Shown here in pieces: positions 26,695 through 37,361 of a stretch of 64,000 nt of DNA (the first letter of the stretch is position 1; each line of letters starts with the position of its first letter). The position numbers were made by a program, and so were the translations under genes. The stretch lies in contig JAAWON010000004.1 in NCBI GenBank assembly GCA_022799495.1, forward strand, positions 1 through 64,000, read 5' to 3'. This DNA comes from Erysipelotrichaceae bacterium. GTDB taxonomy: Bacteria; Bacillota_I; Bacilli_A; Erysipelotrichales; Erysipelotrichaceae. A model generated the notes under the pieces. The model ran no database searches. It saw only the letters and a program-made list of their open reading frames with translations, and was not told the DNA's origin.

Positions 26695-26940
26695 ATACAG
26701 GGCATTGAAAAGAAGCAGTAGGCTGTGTGAGACTGAAAGAGAATTGTATCCATAGGCTGTAAGATACAAGCAGATAAGACAGTTGAATCAAAGAGCTTGG
26801 AGCCCTCCGCATGCGGACGTGTTCTCGCGTTAAGAGATTGCTTGTATCTAAGCAGTGAAGGCTGTATATGTGAATATACAGTGAAGCAGGGTGGTACCGC
26901 GAAGTAATCTCTCGCCCCTCATAGGGGTGGGAGTTTTTTT
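26695..26940 (+). promoter_or_regulatory. T-box riboswitch leader of lysS
   Basis: The hallmark AGGGTGGTACCGCG lies at 26888-26901 and is followed by a GC-rich terminator stem (26911-26933) and seven T. Stem I is visible as TTGTATC/GATACAA around 26747-26768 with an internal loop at 26784-26793 (GAATCAAAG) that should hold the specifier; AAA or AAG (Lys) lies there. The T-box bulge UGGU pairs with tRNA ending ACCA, as expected for tRNA-Lys. Uncharged tRNA would stabilise the antiterminator and allow lysS transcription. Confidence 0.92.
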
Positions 26941-26951
26941 ATGAATGATGA

Positions 26952-28454
<1,503 letters not shown>

Positions 28455-28571
28455 TCTGTTGACATTCAAATAACACGATATATAAAGGGTTTTTGCTTTG
28501 TGACAGCATAAACAGATAGGATGGATACATCTAATTTACACCCATAGGAACAAGACAGCTACCAAAGGATA

Positions 28572-28605
28572 AAAAAGAGAAATTCTATTACGAGTTTCTC
28601 TTTTT
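28572..28605 (+). terminator. Terminator after lysS
   Basis: AAAAAGAGAAA / TTTCTCTTTTT stem with a T tract. A TTGACA/TATAAA pair at 28459-28486 (16-bp spacing) also lies between the stop and this hairpin. Confidence 0.75.
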
Positions 28606-28826
28606 AAATATATTAGATGATAGATTGCTTTTAATCATTCCTGTACTTAACGAATCTACAATCATTTTGAACCCTTCAAACTTAAATACTGTCAGTACGG
28701 ATAACGATAATGTAAGGAATACAAAATGCAATCAAATTTGCAAAAATACCGCAAAAATGTCTGTAAAAGCAATGAGGTATCATTTCCTATTTCAATTAAA
28801 AAAATATTATTTTTTATAATATCATA
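28606..28826. other. AT-rich intergenic region without recognised features
   Basis: The frames here lack ribosome sites and look non-coding. Confidence 0.4.
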
Positions 28827-28930
28827 TTGAAATATTTTCCCTTTTTAGTATAATATGAGTAGTTATTAGGGATAGATATGGAAATAACCGCTCTTGCTCC
28901 ATCGGATAAGGGCGGTTGTTTTCATTCTCT
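28827..28930 (+). ncRNA. Candidate short transcript (promoter plus terminator hairpin)
   Basis: TTGAAA (28827-28832) and TATAAT (28849-28854), 16 bp apart, are followed 30 nt later by a stem AACCGCTCTT (28886-28895) / AAGGGCGGTT (28908-28917) and a T-rich run. The predicted RNA is about 65 nt. A 29-codon frame starting ATG 28879 overlaps it, with a weak ribosome site. Confidence 0.35.
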
Positions 28931-29019
28931 TTTCCATCCTGCAAATAAGTGTTTTCCATATGCATAAAATCAAAGCATCATTCATCTATCCACAAACAAA
29001 ACAATAGATAAAGCAAATA

Positions 29020-29721
29020 CTACTCATCCACCGGCAGGATAATCGCTGTGGCATCATCCGCTTTACACAAGGTATATAGGGATTGACGATGTAAATTGAT
29101 TGTTTCAAACAGAAAAACACTTTGCTTTGCATGTGCCATAATTGCCATACGCACCTCACTTTGACGTGCATCCGCATCGCTGATGATCCCATCATCGGAA
29201 TACGACTGAGTGGAGAAAAAAGCCACATCCACATTCAAGCACATTGCCTCTTGTTTTGCCATTGTGCCAATCAAACACATATCATGCTCATGATATTCAC
29301 CGCCTAACAGGATACAGGGAATATGATATTGTGATGCACAAAGCAGTGATTTCACCGAGTTGGTAATTAAAGTAATCCCTTCATACTTTCTCATATATGG
29401 AATGATATAAGTTACAGTAGAAGAACTGTCCACAAATACATTGATATGATTGCTTAAATATCGTTCCGCTTTCTTTGCCAACACTCGCTTTTCAGCTTCA
29501 TCCACATACATACGTTTGGATATCGGAAGTTCCTTCCCTTCTATTTTAGATACCGCGCCACCGTGATAGCGTTTTAACAAACCCTTTTTCTCCATCTCCC
29601 CAAGATCTCGTCGTATGGTCATTTCTGAAACATATAGGACTTGTGACAAGCGTTTTACACTGACCTTGCCATCTTTTTGTATCCATTCAAATATTTGCTG
29701 CTGGCGCTCATTCAGTACCAT
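29020..29721 (-). CDS. DeoR/GlpR family transcriptional regulator
   Basis: A 233-residue regulator. The N-terminal winged helix (NERQQQIFEWIQKDGKVSVKRLSQVL, then SEMTIRRDLGEMEKKGLLKRYHGGAV) is the DeoR signature. The C-terminal sugar-isomerase-like sensor domain has the phosphate-binding FVDSSSTVTYIIPYM and LITNSVKSL segments. These proteins usually sense a phosphorylated sugar and repress a neighbouring catabolic operon, but the only divergent neighbour is a membrane protein gene. AGGAGGAAATT precedes ATG 29721. An inverted repeat between them (ATGTTCG at 29749, CAAACAT at 29768) may be its operator. Confidence 0.88.
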   Translation of the reverse strand: MVLNERQQQIFEWIQKDGKVSVKRLSQVLYVSEMTIRRDLGEMEKKGLLKRYHGGAVSKIEGKELPISKRMYVDEAEKRVLAKKAERYLSNHINVFVDSSSTVTYIIPYMRKYEGITLITNSVKSLLCASQYHIPCILLGGEYHEHDMCLIGTMAKQEAMCLNVDVAFFSTQSYSDDGIISDADARQSEVRMAIMAHAKQSVFLFETINLHRQSLYTLCKADDATAIILPVDE

Positions 29722-29777
29722 AATTTCCTCCTAAAACGATCTATAAAATGTTCGTTTTTCAATCATTCAAACATGAA

Positions 29778-29806
29778 TTGACATCTCTTTGTTTATTTAA
29801 TATCAT
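29778..29806 (+). promoter_or_regulatory. Promoter of the YgjV-like gene
   Basis: TTGACA (29778-29783) and TATCAT (29801-29806) with 17-bp spacing. Confidence 0.65.
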
Positions 29807-29843
29807 TATAGCACAACAAGTAAAACAATCAAAGGAGATTATT

Positions 29844-30404
29844 ATGGAACTATTGATACAAGGATTTGGCATAATCGGTATCATCAGCGGTGTTGGCGCA
29901 TATCAAAGCAACCATCACAAAAGAATCCTAACCCTGCGAATTATAAATGAACTTTGCTTTGCGATTCAATATGTACTGCTTGGCTCAATAGCGGCATGTA
30001 TTGTGAATCTGGTGGTCTGCGTTCGTAATGTGGCATTTCGCAGTTACATACAAAAAGGAAAGTGCACAAAAGGACTGATTATTCTCTTTACCTTGTTGTT
30101 CATCTTGATCACCGCAATGAATTGGCCCGGTCCCTCCGGTTTTATAATTATGGCGACAAAGGCATTGTCTACGATCGCATTCGGCAGTCATGATCCAAAG
30201 CAACTGCGATTATTGAATCTGGCTTCTTGCTTTCTATGGCTTGCCTTCAACCTTGTCATCGGTTCTTATGCAGGAGCATTCTGTGAAATACTATCTGCTA
30301 TTTCCATACTTGGTGCAATCATTCGCTTTGACCTCTTGCCTGCATTTCATTTCAAACAGCGGTTCCTACACAGAGGTACAGCCAATGCTATACGAAAAGT
30401 CTAA
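29844..30404 (+). CDS. YgjV-family inner membrane protein
   Basis: A 186-residue integral membrane protein with five to six hydrophobic helices. The order GFGIIGIISGVGAYQSNHHKRILTLRIINELCFAIQYVLLG, then NLVVCVRNVAF, resembles the YgjV/bacterial inner membrane protein family of unknown function. AAAGGAG lies 7 nt before ATG 29844; the longer frame from 29748 runs through its own promoter. It is divergent from the DeoR-type regulator and may be its target. The end is followed by a hairpin at 30458. Confidence 0.75.
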   Translation: MELLIQGFGIIGIISGVGAYQSNHHKRILTLRIINELCFAIQYVLLGSIAACIVNLVVCVRNVAFRSYIQKGKCTKGLIILFTLLFILITAMNWPGPSGFIIMATKALSTIAFGSHDPKQLRLLNLASCFLWLAFNLVIGSYAGAFCEILSAISILGAIIRFDLLPAFHFKQRFLHRGTANAIRKV

Positions 30405-30457
30405 TATCTGAAAACGTTCTTATGTATACAAATAAGACGCAATACCATAAAGCAAGA

Positions 30458-30488
30458 GAAAACGAGTTCAACACTCGCTTTCTTTTTT
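30458..30488. terminator. Terminator between convergent genes
   Basis: GAAAACGAGT / ACTCGCTTTC stem, followed by a T tract on the plus strand. Confidence 0.65.
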
Positions 30489-30489
30489 A

Positions 30490-32361
30490 TTATTTACGCT
30501 GACTGGAACAAATCAAAGTTTCTATAAATCCCAATGCCGAGATTAACAATAAAACGATGATCAACATAGAACCTTGTGTCGTATCACCGGTTTGTGGTGA
30601 ACGCTCTATGGAATCTTGCCCACTTTGATTCGGATCCTTCTTTTCGCCATCCGCTAAAATATAATTCGGATCTTTTGCACCACATTCTGTACAAGCTCCA
30701 TCCACGAAGTGATGGGCTAACTGAGGCAATACCTTACCTGAGCGAAGCACCTCATCACACGCCTCGCATACGATATCTCCGCTGTATCCTGCTTCAGCGC
30801 AGCTAGGTGCTTTCGCATTTACCGCATCTTTCTCAATATGAGCACTTTTTTCAATCATTACATCCGCCTTGTTCAGTTCATTCATCAACGCCGCATCCGC
30901 AAAGTAGCGATCGCATACCGGACAGTGCCAATGCGCTAAATGCCCCGCTTCTTCACATGTCGCTGCCTTTTCCATAACTTCCACTGCCTGATGAGCAGCC
31001 AATGGAAGCACCACATCCTCCCGTGTTACCTCATTTGTCAAAGCCTGATCGCTGAAATATCCATCGCACTGATCACAATGCCAATGCATAAGCGCACCTT
31101 CCTCCAAACAAGTGGATGCCTTCTCTTCCACCTTGGTAATGGAGTGACCACTTGTTGCTAGAATGGTTTTATCTACCGTAATTTCATTCACGAGATTTGC
31201 ATCGGTATAATAACGATTTAATTGTGTCCAATATTCAATGTGTCCATCCTCTACACAAGTAGGTGCCAAATAAGCATAATGCGTTGTAATACCTGCGACA
31301 TTATCTTTCTCATTATGACTGCCCTTATTATCACCTGTGACTAGATTATCGCTCAAAGTCGGTGTTTGGGCTCCGGATGCGCGTGATACACCATACATGT
31401 ATCCGGCTTTTGCATATCTTTTTAAGTTATCCGGAATAACAAACTCAATATTTTGAACTGTCGATAGCCGTATCTCACCAAGAGGTGTATGAGAATTAAA
31501 GACACCGATCAAACCGCCCAGCCCCATAGAGGAAGAAGAAAGAAGTGCATATCCGGTACTCGCATTTGTTTCAATCACGACATTCTTCACCTGACAATGT
31601 TCAACGTTATTGCTTAAAAATGCAGCACCAATCAATCCCCCCAATTTACGCGTACCGCTGATGTTTAGATTTTCAACACCACAGTTTTGGATCATATTGC
31701 TGCCTTCTCCCCGCAGTCCAATCAATCCGCCAATGTTATCGCCTTCACTGTTTGACCCATTATAGATGCCTTTCACATAACTTCCCTCATTGCCTTTTAC
31801 ATGACAATCGATAATCTTGGAATAATGATCTCCTGCCAAACCACCTACCATAAAAGTACCGCTGATATGGATATCCCCGATGATATGGCAATTCGTTGTA
31901 GGTACCACCATATAGCCGCCTAATGCTCCAACTGTATGATTCGCTTCAATACTTACATTCTCCAATGTCAAATCAGCAATGACACTTGCTGATCCGCCCT
32001 GTGCATTGCCGAAGAAACCGGCATCATTCAATTCATTGTTTGTAATGCTCAAATTGCGGACTACTTTATGATTTCCTTGAAATGATCCTTTAAAGGGCGC
32101 ACTGCTTGTTCCGATCGGAATCCATTCCTCAAAATTCAAATCAATATCCGCAGCCAATGTAATTGTTTTCCCTATAAACGTCTTACCACCATTTACCATA
32201 TCGCGAAACGCATACAGTTCATCTTTATCAGAAATCGTAAATTGAGACGCCACATCATAGTCCCATCCCCATGCTTGCTCATTCGCTCTTACAAAAAAAG
32301 CAGAGGTATTCAAGATCAATAATAATAATGCACTGCCCCATACCGCCGCAATTCTTTTCAT
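30490..32361 (-). CDS. Sortase-type surface protein with GLUG-like beta-helix and Cys-rich repeats
   Basis: A 623-residue secreted protein with a signal peptide (MKRIAAVWGSALLLLILNTS). Residues about 40-340 form a beta-helix-like region of GLUG type (VGGLAG, IGGLIGL, LGGLIGA). Residues about 355-570 hold four repeats, each with a THC/STC/ATC Cys, then HWHCxxCDxYFxD, resembling small zinc-ribbon-like knuckles. The C-terminus has SPQTGD, a hydrophobic helix and a basic tail (SSQRK), an LPxTG-like wall-sorting signal with Ser at position 1. It should be covalently attached to peptidoglycan. The role is likely adhesion; the CxxC repeats could bind zinc. GGGAAAGGAA precedes the start. Confidence 0.85.
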   Translation of the reverse strand: MKRIAAVWGSALLLLILNTSAFFVRANEQAWGWDYDVASQFTISDKDELYAFRDMVNGGKTFIGKTITLAADIDLNFEEWIPIGTSSAPFKGSFQGNHKVVRNLSITNNELNDAGFFGNAQGGSASVIADLTLENVSIEANHTVGALGGYMVVPTTNCHIIGDIHISGTFMVGGLAGDHYSKIIDCHVKGNEGSYVKGIYNGSNSEGDNIGGLIGLRGEGSNMIQNCGVENLNISGTRKLGGLIGAAFLSNNVEHCQVKNVVIETNASTGYALLSSSSMGLGGLIGVFNSHTPLGEIRLSTVQNIEFVIPDNLKRYAKAGYMYGVSRASGAQTPTLSDNLVTGDNKGSHNEKDNVAGITTHYAYLAPTCVEDGHIEYWTQLNRYYTDANLVNEITVDKTILATSGHSITKVEEKASTCLEEGALMHWHCDQCDGYFSDQALTNEVTREDVVLPLAAHQAVEVMEKAATCEEAGHLAHWHCPVCDRYFADAALMNELNKADVMIEKSAHIEKDAVNAKAPSCAEAGYSGDIVCEACDEVLRSGKVLPQLAHHFVDGACTECGAKDPNYILADGEKKDPNQSGQDSIERSPQTGDTTQGSMLIIVLLLISALGFIETLICSSQRK

Positions 32362-32558
32362 TTGCGTGATTCCTTTCCCTTACTGAATCCAAATTCCATA
32401 TCATAATTCTTATTACATATATTGTTTATACATATTTTAAGGTACTATGGCAAATTTTACAAGTAAACTTCATCTTTTATCATAAATATGCAAGCATTAT
32501 GCATCATCTACTGATGGAACTTTCGTTTTCAAATAACTCAACATCTTCTCAACGCATG

Positions 32559-32582
32559 AAAAAAGCCTTTGTTTAAGGCTTT
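32559..32582 (-). terminator. Terminator of the tRNA gene
   Basis: AAGCCTT / AAGGCTT stem with a TTTTTT run on the minus strand. Confidence 0.7.
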
Positions 32583-32592
32583 ATTTACATAT

Positions 32593-32668
32593 TGGTGACG
32601 CGTACGGGATTTGAACCCGTGAATGCATGCGTGAAAGGCATGTGAGTTAACCGTTTCTCCAACGCGCC
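32593..32668 (-). tRNA. tRNA-Glu (UUC anticodon)
   Basis: 76 nt including an encoded CCA. The acceptor stem GGCGCGT pairs with ACGCGTC, the anticodon stem CATGC/GCATG encloses CTTTCAC with anticodon TTC, and the T arm has GTTCAAATC. The discriminator base is A. Confidence 0.96.
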
Positions 32669-32720
32669 ATGTTTTCATTCATTCACACATCTATCAAAAG
32701 ATGTGCTGAATTGCTTTAAT

Positions 32721-32749
32721 ATAATATCATCCCCGTTGCCATATGTCAA
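32721..32749 (-). promoter_or_regulatory. Promoter of the tRNA-Glu gene
   Basis: Minus-strand TTGACA (32749-32744) and TATTAT (32726-32721) with exactly 17 bp between. Confidence 0.8.
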
Positions 32750-32832
32750 CGTTTTTTTTACTGATTAAGCGAAAAAGGCGCCTAAATCCATATAAAATGA
32801 TTATCCCTCTTCCTCTCATCAACCAAGCCACC

Positions 32833-32870
32833 AAAAAAAGGCATCGAGAGGGCAACCCCATCCCGACACC
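32833..32870 (-). terminator. Terminator of the polyamine transport operon
   Basis: GGTGTCG / CGATGCC stem plus an inner GGG/CCC, followed by seven T on the minus strand. Confidence 0.8.
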
Positions 32871-32886
32871 TACATCAACTAAATTC

Positions 32887-33000
32887 CTAAAACTGTAAAA
32901 TACTCAGAAACATCATAATCACCACAATCGAAATAATCACTGTACGATATAAATACAATTTCCATTTCTTTTGTTGCTGCGCCTTACTGCGTGTACTCAT
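32887..33000 (-). CDS. Small single-helix membrane peptide (37 aa)
   Basis: ATG 33000 follows AGGTGG by 7 nt and sits 12 bp after the PotCD stop. The product has a basic N-terminus (MSTRSKAQQQKKWK) and one 18-residue hydrophobic helix (VIISIVVIMMFLSIL). The composition, ribosome site, position at the operon end and a terminator directly after it support a real gene. Function unknown; it may assist the transporter or its assembly. Confidence 0.6.
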   Translation of the reverse strand: MSTRSKAQQQKKWKLYLYRTVIISIVVIMMFLSILQF

Positions 33001-33012
33001 ACTCGACCACCT

Positions 33013-34914
33013 TTACTTTGCAATTTTTGCCTTCGTCCATAACTCAGACATAATTTTACGCGCCTGCTCATTGTAATGAAAGAGTTCATCCAATTCATAA
33101 TCAGAACGCGGTAGATAAGCCGCATTCCCCGCAAACTCTCCGCCCTCTGCGCTCAATTCTTCCAATACCTCTTCATTGCTGGAAGTATAGCCCACATAGA
33201 GCGAATTACTGCGGCTATTTTCATATGCTAAGATGAAATCAATATAAGCATGTGCCAAAAGCGGATTATCAGCATTTTTGGGAATCACCATAGCATCAAC
33301 CCACAAATTGGTTCCCTCCTTTGGCATAAAATACTCCATTTCCTCATTCTGCGAATGAATATAAGCCGCATCTCCACTATAAACAACCGCAAGATCTTTA
33401 TTTCCGTTGATCATCGCATCAATTACCTCATCGGTCACAATCTCCGGCTCCATACTTACCATAATATCTCGCAGCCATTCATACGCCTCATGTAGTTGCG
33501 CTTCTGCATCACTGTTCATTGAATATCCCAGTGCCTTCAACGCTATCATAAAGGAATCCCGTTCCGAATCATATAAATACAATCTTCCCTTATATTTAGG
33601 ATTCTTGAGAATATTGTATCCCTCTTTTTCTAAATCCGCAAGTGCTACTTGCGATTTATTATAGACAATTCCAACGGTTCCCCAGAAATAAGGGATAGCG
33701 TAACTTTGCGTTGGATCAAATGCCAAACCTTGTAATTGTGGAGCAAGCAATTGCTCGTTGGGAATCAGCGAATGATCCAGCGGCTGAAGATAATCCTCCT
33801 GAATCAAGCGCTCAATCATGTAATCACTTGGAACCAAGACATCATAGCGCTCCCCACCTTGTAGTTTCGTATACATCAGTTCATTGGAATCAAATGTATC
33901 ATAAATAATCTTGACGCCATAACGTTCCTCAAATGCTTCATTGATTGCCGGATCAATATATTGACCGGCATTATAAACCTTTAATGTATCACTGCCAAAA
34001 GCGGCAATCGCATCACTGGAATCCATACTGCGCTTTGTGCCGTTTTTTAACCATGCCAACCCGCCTGCCAAAAACAGCACCACACACAGTGAAATTACCT
34101 GCAACACACGCTTTGACAAAGGGTGATGATGTTTTTCCGCCTTCTCCTTGATAATTGGAAGTAGATTCACCATAACCAAGGTAATCGTAATCATCAAGAC
34201 AATAATAGCCGACAGCGCATTGATGCTTGGATTGATGCGCTTACTCATGGTCCATACCAATGTGGAAATATTTTTCACCCCATTGCCGGTCACAAAATAT
34301 GATATTGTGAAATCATCAAAGGACATTGTAAAGGCAATCAGTGCTCCCGACACAATCCCCGGCATCAGTTGTGGAACAATCACCTTTTTCATTGCCTGAA
34401 ACGGCGTTGCGCCCAAATCCATAGCGGCCTCTGCCAAATTATCATCCAAAGAACGCAGTTTTGGCATCACGCTTAAAATCACATAGGGTATACAGAATGC
34501 AATATGTGCCAGCAACATTGTCATAAAGCCTTTTTCCATGTGAATGGAAACATAAAACAGCATCATGCCCACCGCAGTCACAATCTCCGGGTTCATGATC
34601 GGCAAATTATTGATCTGCGAAACCACCTCGCGAATGATGCGCCGTGATTTGCTTAATCCAATCGCGGTCAATGTCCCGATGAACGTTGCGACAATCGTTG
34701 CGATGATCGCTGTCACAAGTGTATAGTAAATTGCTTCCAGCATACCGGCATCATGAAACATTTTGTCATACCACTGTAACGAGAATCCGTCAAAATGTGT
34801 CAATGAGCGGGAATCATTGAAGGAAAACACCAGCATGTACAGGATCGGAAAGTAGAAAAACAGAAAAGTGGCGCCCAATAATATGCGCCGCATCATTTTA
34901 TGCGTTCGCATCAT
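33013..34914 (-). CDS. PotC-PotD fusion: polyamine ABC permease joined to substrate-binding protein
   Basis: A 633-residue fusion. Residues 1-270 are a PotC-type permease with six helices and the EAA loop (LAEAAMDLGATPFQAMKKVIVPQL). A further helix (about 275-295) leads into a PotD-type binding domain (about 310-633) that keeps the SDYMIERL, PYFWGTVGIVYNKS and YSGDAAYI segments. In most species these are two proteins; here the last helix tethers the receptor to the outer face of the membrane. The complex takes up spermidine or putrescine. It overlaps PotB by ATGA, consistent with coupling. Confidence 0.92.
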   Translation of the reverse strand: MMRTHKMMRRILLGATFLFFYFPILYMLVFSFNDSRSLTHFDGFSLQWYDKMFHDAGMLEAIYYTLVTAIIATIVATFIGTLTAIGLSKSRRIIREVVSQINNLPIMNPEIVTAVGMMLFYVSIHMEKGFMTMLLAHIAFCIPYVILSVMPKLRSLDDNLAEAAMDLGATPFQAMKKVIVPQLMPGIVSGALIAFTMSFDDFTISYFVTGNGVKNISTLVWTMSKRINPSINALSAIIVLMITITLVMVNLLPIIKEKAEKHHHPLSKRVLQVISLCVVLFLAGGLAWLKNGTKRSMDSSDAIAAFGSDTLKVYNAGQYIDPAINEAFEERYGVKIIYDTFDSNELMYTKLQGGERYDVLVPSDYMIERLIQEDYLQPLDHSLIPNEQLLAPQLQGLAFDPTQSYAIPYFWGTVGIVYNKSQVALADLEKEGYNILKNPKYKGRLYLYDSERDSFMIALKALGYSMNSDAEAQLHEAYEWLRDIMVSMEPEIVTDEVIDAMINGNKDLAVVYSGDAAYIHSQNEEMEYFMPKEGTNLWVDAMVIPKNADNPLLAHAYIDFILAYENSRSNSLYVGYTSSNEEVLEELSAEGGEFAGNAAYLPRSDYELDELFHYNEQARKIMSELWTKAKIAK

Positions 34915-35759
34915 GCTTTCCCTCGCTTTCTTCCTTGCACATCATCACTTTTATCCAGTTTTCTAGTCACATACATGGATATCATAATAATACAAGCCAT
35001 CACCATGGAAATGGCACTGCCAAAATTCCATTCCCCTACCGTAATAAATTGATTTTCAATCACATTTCCGATTAGCATATAGCCTCCACCACCCAATAGC
35101 TTCGGGATGACAAAACTAGATACCGCCGGCAAAAAAACAAGTGTGATGCCGGATATGACTCCCGGCAGGGAAAGCGGCAAAGTAACCTTAATAAAGCGCT
35201 GAAAGGCACTCGCCCCCAAATCATCCGCCGCATCCAGCAAAGATCGATCCATCTTAGCCAATTGTGATTCAATTTGTAAAATCATGAAAGGAATAAAATT
35301 ATAAACCATGCCAAGAATCACCGCAAAATCGGTATACAACAATTTTTGTGGCGCAATGCCAAGCCATTGTAGGATTGAGTTCACCAAGCCATTATCGGAC
35401 AAAATACCGATCCAAGCATAAGTGCGAACCAACATATTGATCCACATTGGCAAAGTTATGAAAAGAATATAGAGATTGCGCCGCTTTTCGTCACCGCCGG
35501 CAATCGCATAAGCGATCGGATAACCGATCAAGATACATAAAATCGTCGTAATCAAGGCAATGCGCAAAGACAGCCACAATGTATGCAGAAAATCCGCATC
35601 GGTAAAGAAATGCACGAAATTTTCCAAGGTGAATTGCACAGTTGCGACTTCATTGCCTGCTTTTGTAAAGGCATAAAGGAGAATCAAAGCCATCGGAATG
35701 ATGATCATGATACTCATCCAGATCAGATATGGATAGGTTAAACGCTTAAAAGTGTTCAT
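34911..35759 (-). CDS. potB: Spermidine/putrescine ABC transporter permease PotB
   Basis: A 282-residue inner membrane permease with six helices. The EAA motif is LLDAADDLGASAFQRFIKVTLPLSLPG, which docks with the PotA ATPase. It forms a heterodimer with the PotC part of the next gene. It starts 4 bp after potA and overlaps the next gene by 4 nt. No anomalies. Confidence 0.93.
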   Translation of the reverse strand: MNTFKRLTYPYLIWMSIMIIIPMALILLYAFTKAGNEVATVQFTLENFVHFFTDADFLHTLWLSLRIALITTILCILIGYPIAYAIAGGDEKRRNLYILFITLPMWINMLVRTYAWIGILSDNGLVNSILQWLGIAPQKLLYTDFAVILGMVYNFIPFMILQIESQLAKMDRSLLDAADDLGASAFQRFIKVTLPLSLPGVISGITLVFLPAVSSFVIPKLLGGGGYMLIGNVIENQFITVGEWNFGSAISMVMACIIMISMYVTRKLDKSDDVQGRKRGKA

Positions 35760-35763
35760 TTCC

Positions 35764-37350
35764 TTAATACCCCATCTTACTCATGACATGGATATCCTCA
35801 GGACGGAAGTCTAACGCAATCTCTGCGCCTTCCTCACTGTTATGCGTGGTATGTACCTTGAACACACGCCCTTTGGTCGCAAACGATACTTCATATACAC
35901 CGACTTCAATTGTATCAGGATCAAAATCGTATTCTACATCCTCAATCTCCACATCACTTTCATCACTGAGTTTCCACCCTTGCGCATTGGCCCATGTTTT
36001 CAGATCGGTGTCAATTGCCACACTCTCCTTGATCTCATCTACGCTCTTAAAGAAATTAAAGGCAGAAATCGCTTCATTTTTCTTGGGATTCTCCACATAC
36101 TTCTGTTCTACCGCCATGATATTGACCGTGATACTTGTGCCATTGGCCGTAGCGAATGTGACCGGATAGTTACCGACTTCCTCTTTTAATTCATATTCGA
36201 TTCTAGATATCGACAAGTATTCATTGGTCATCGGATCCCATGCCTGCGCATCGGCACGAGCGATGATCTCCGCATCATTGAGCTCCTTGATATCGGCCAA
36301 GTCCACATAAAAACTATTGGCGGATATGCGCTCCTTCGCATCACTAGATGCCACATCATGCGGCTTCGTCACATGCATTTTAACACTTACCTTAGTCCCG
36401 GGTACAGTTTCCACCATGATCTCATAGTGAACCCCTTTAAACAGTACCGATTTTACGACACCATTCAATTTCCCCTCGTGTTCCTTTACAATATCTAAAT
36501 CCTCGGGACGAATCACCACATCCACTGCTTCCTTTTCCTTAAAGCCAAAATCGACACAGGTAAAATCCTGATCATCAAATTGGACTTGATAATCGCAAAG
36601 CATCACCCCGGGAATGATATTTGATTCACCGATGAAATTTGCCACATAGCGATTCTGCGGTTCGTTGTAAATATCAATCGGTGAACCAACCTGCTGGATT
36701 TCGCCATCCTTCATTACCACGATCTTATCACTCATGGTGAGTGCTTCCTCCTGATCATGCGTTACATAGATAAAAGTGATACCGACTTCTTGTTGGATAC
36801 GCTTCAATTCATACTGCATTTCCTTGCGCAGTTTTAAATCCAAAGCGGCCAATGGCTCATCCAACAATAAGACCTTTGGTTCATTCACCAATGCACGGGC
36901 AATCGCAATACGCTGTTGTTGGCCTCCGGATAGCAATGTCACATCGCGTTTTTCAAACCCCTCTAAATTGATCAGTTTTAGCATCTTCATCACCTTTTGC
37001 TCAATGACATCTTTGCTCATCTTTTTAATTTTTAAGCCAAAGGCAATATTTTCATATACATTCATATGTGGAAACAACGCATACTTTTGAAACACCGTAT
37101 TCAATTCTCGCTTATAGGGAGGCAGATCACTGATCTCTTTTCCATCAAAAATCAATCGCCCCTCACTCTGTCGCAAAAAGCCGGCCAAGATCCGCAACAG
37201 TGTAGTTTTGCCACAACCCGAAGGTCCAAGCAAAGTCACAAATTCATTCTCATAAATATCCAACGATATCCCTTTTAATACCAACTGTCCGTCAAAATCC
37301 TTAACGATATTCTGAAATTGAATCAATCTGTTTGTTTCATTGATTTCCAT
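35764..37350 (-). CDS. potA: Polyamine transport ATPase PotA with inserted duplicated domain
   Basis: A 528-residue ABC ATPase, against about 350-380 for typical PotA. Walker A GPSGCGKT (about 42-49), signature LLSGGQQQR, Walker [12 protein letters not shown] and the switch VTHDQEEA are intact. A TOBE domain begins near 275 but is interrupted between VSVKMHVT (about 327) and [13 protein letters not shown] (about 511). The insert (about 340-505) is two related units that share ISAxxFxxxxxxIKE, then V-x-VSFAT/VTFAT strands, resembling bacterial surface Ig-like modules. ATG 37350 follows GGAGGAAAAGCA; the frame from 37389 is too long. It powers spermidine/putrescine uptake. Confidence 0.93.
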   Translation of the reverse strand: MEINETNRLIQFQNIVKDFDGQLVLKGISLDIYENEFVTLLGPSGCGKTTLLRILAGFLRQSEGRLIFDGKEISDLPPYKRELNTVFQKYALFPHMNVYENIAFGLKIKKMSKDVIEQKVMKMLKLINLEGFEKRDVTLLSGGQQQRIAIARALVNEPKVLLLDEPLAALDLKLRKEMQYELKRIQQEVGITFIYVTHDQEEALTMSDKIVVMKDGEIQQVGSPIDIYNEPQNRYVANFIGESNIIPGVMLCDYQVQFDDQDFTCVDFGFKEKEAVDVVIRPEDLDIVKEHEGKLNGVVKSVLFKGVHYEIMVETVPGTKVSVKMHVTKPHDVASSDAKERISANSFYVDLADIKELNDAEIIARADAQAWDPMTNEYLSISRIEYELKEEVGNYPVTFATANGTSITVNIMAVEQKYVENPKKNEAISAFNFFKSVDEIKESVAIDTDLKTWANAQGWKLSDESDVEIEDVEYDFDPDTIEVGVYEVSFATKGRVFKVHTTHNSEEGAEIALDFRPEDIHVMSKMGY

Positions 37351-37361
37351 TGCTTTTCCTC

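Noticed and set aside
26784-26793. T-box of a serine tRNA
   Set aside because: The downstream gene is clearly LysRS, and the bulge UGGU fits discriminator A, unlike the usual tRNA-Ser.
28625-28819. Reading frame of 64 codons after lysS
   Set aside because: No ribosome site, no domain, and poly-Asn/Thr composition of an AT-rich spacer.
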